Shown in pieces: positions 22,958 through 23,018 of a stretch of 23,018 nucleotides of DNA. This DNA is from a virus. Each line of letters starts with the position of its first letter. The first letter of the stretch is position 1. Under the pieces are notes generated by a model. The model saw nothing but the letters and a program-made list of their open reading frames with translations. It did no database searches and was not told the DNA's origin. Location of the stretch: IMG/VR virus record IMGVR_UViG_3300034374_010773, positions 1 to 23,018 of that record; one strand, written 5' to 3'. Both the position numbers and the translations under genes were made by a program.

Positions 22958-23018
22958 ATGGAATTAGCGGTGAAGCTTAACCAAAGCTTTGAGACACTGT
23001 ATAATCTTGATTTTTTAG
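22958..23018 (+). CDS. 5' end of a further gene, cut by the window end
   Basis: An ATG at 22958 opens a frame (MELAVKLNQSFETLYNLDFL) that stays open to the end of the window. It follows the hub gene by 7 nt (TATAAAC), consistent with co-transcription. Too short to assign a function. Confidence 0.55.
   Translation, partial: MELAVKLNQSFETLYNLDFL

Noticed and set aside
1-23018. tRNA genes, CRISPR arrays, integrase or transposase
   Set aside because: No cloverleaf with conserved arms, no regular spaced repeats and no such protein motifs were seen on either strand.

Overview
This window is a stretch of an AT-rich (roughly 30% G+C by eye), tightly packed genome of a contractile-tailed (T4-like) bacteriophage. 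Several proteins can be matched to T4 virion or packaging proteins by conserved motifs: a neck protein (gp14-like), a tail-sheath stabiliser (gp15-like), a baseplate wedge protein of the baseplate J class (gp6-like), the small and large terminase subunits (gp16- and gp17-like) and a baseplate hub protein (gp26-like). The host is probably a member of the Bacteroidota. The sequence has A/T-rich leaders with few Shine-Dalgarno sites, and one fibre-associated protein (5229-5855, minus) has a beta-sandwich domain of the style common in secreted Bacteroidota adhesins. No tRNA, rRNA, CRISPR, insertion sequence or integrase was seen.

Layout. (1) 1-4436, plus strand: gp14-like neck protein (5' end outside the window) carrying a ConA/LamG-like C-terminal domain, gp15-like protein, a class II nucleotidyltransferase (CCA-adding or poly(A) polymerase type), a small acidic protein with an N-terminal LFERF motif, and a tail-tube-fold protein. 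(2) 12923-4433, minus strand: an inverted adsorption cassette holding a 74-aa protein, an amidoligase-like/beta-helix protein, a 484-aa fibre protein, a 1305-aa tail fibre, a 208-aa probable receptor-binding protein, a 74-aa protein and a small polytopic membrane protein. (3) 12990-23018, plus strand: gp6-like wedge, an 81-aa protein, terS, terL, a 101-aa protein, an ECF-like sigma factor, three membrane or membrane-anchored proteins, three probable structural proteins of unknown role, a gp26-like hub protein and the first codons of another gene.

How it fits together. The plus-strand genes build the neck, tail and baseplate and package DNA; the minus-strand cassette makes the host-recognition parts. 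An ATAAATA core resembling the T4 late promoter (TATAAATA) lies 16-25 nt before the start codon of six genes on both strands, and at 49 nt for a seventh. A phage sigma factor is encoded in the same window. I infer that this sigma factor may read these promoters, as gp55 does in T4. The T4 gene order 14-15-16-17 is kept but split by about 12.6 kb that holds the nucleotidyltransferase, the tube-like gene, the adsorption cassette and gp6.

The most unusual points are the amidoligase-like/beta-helix fusion inside the fibre cassette, the nucleotidyltransferase set within virion genes, a 24-nt island of 83% G+C inside terL, and the uncharacterised membrane-gene cluster behind the sigma factor.
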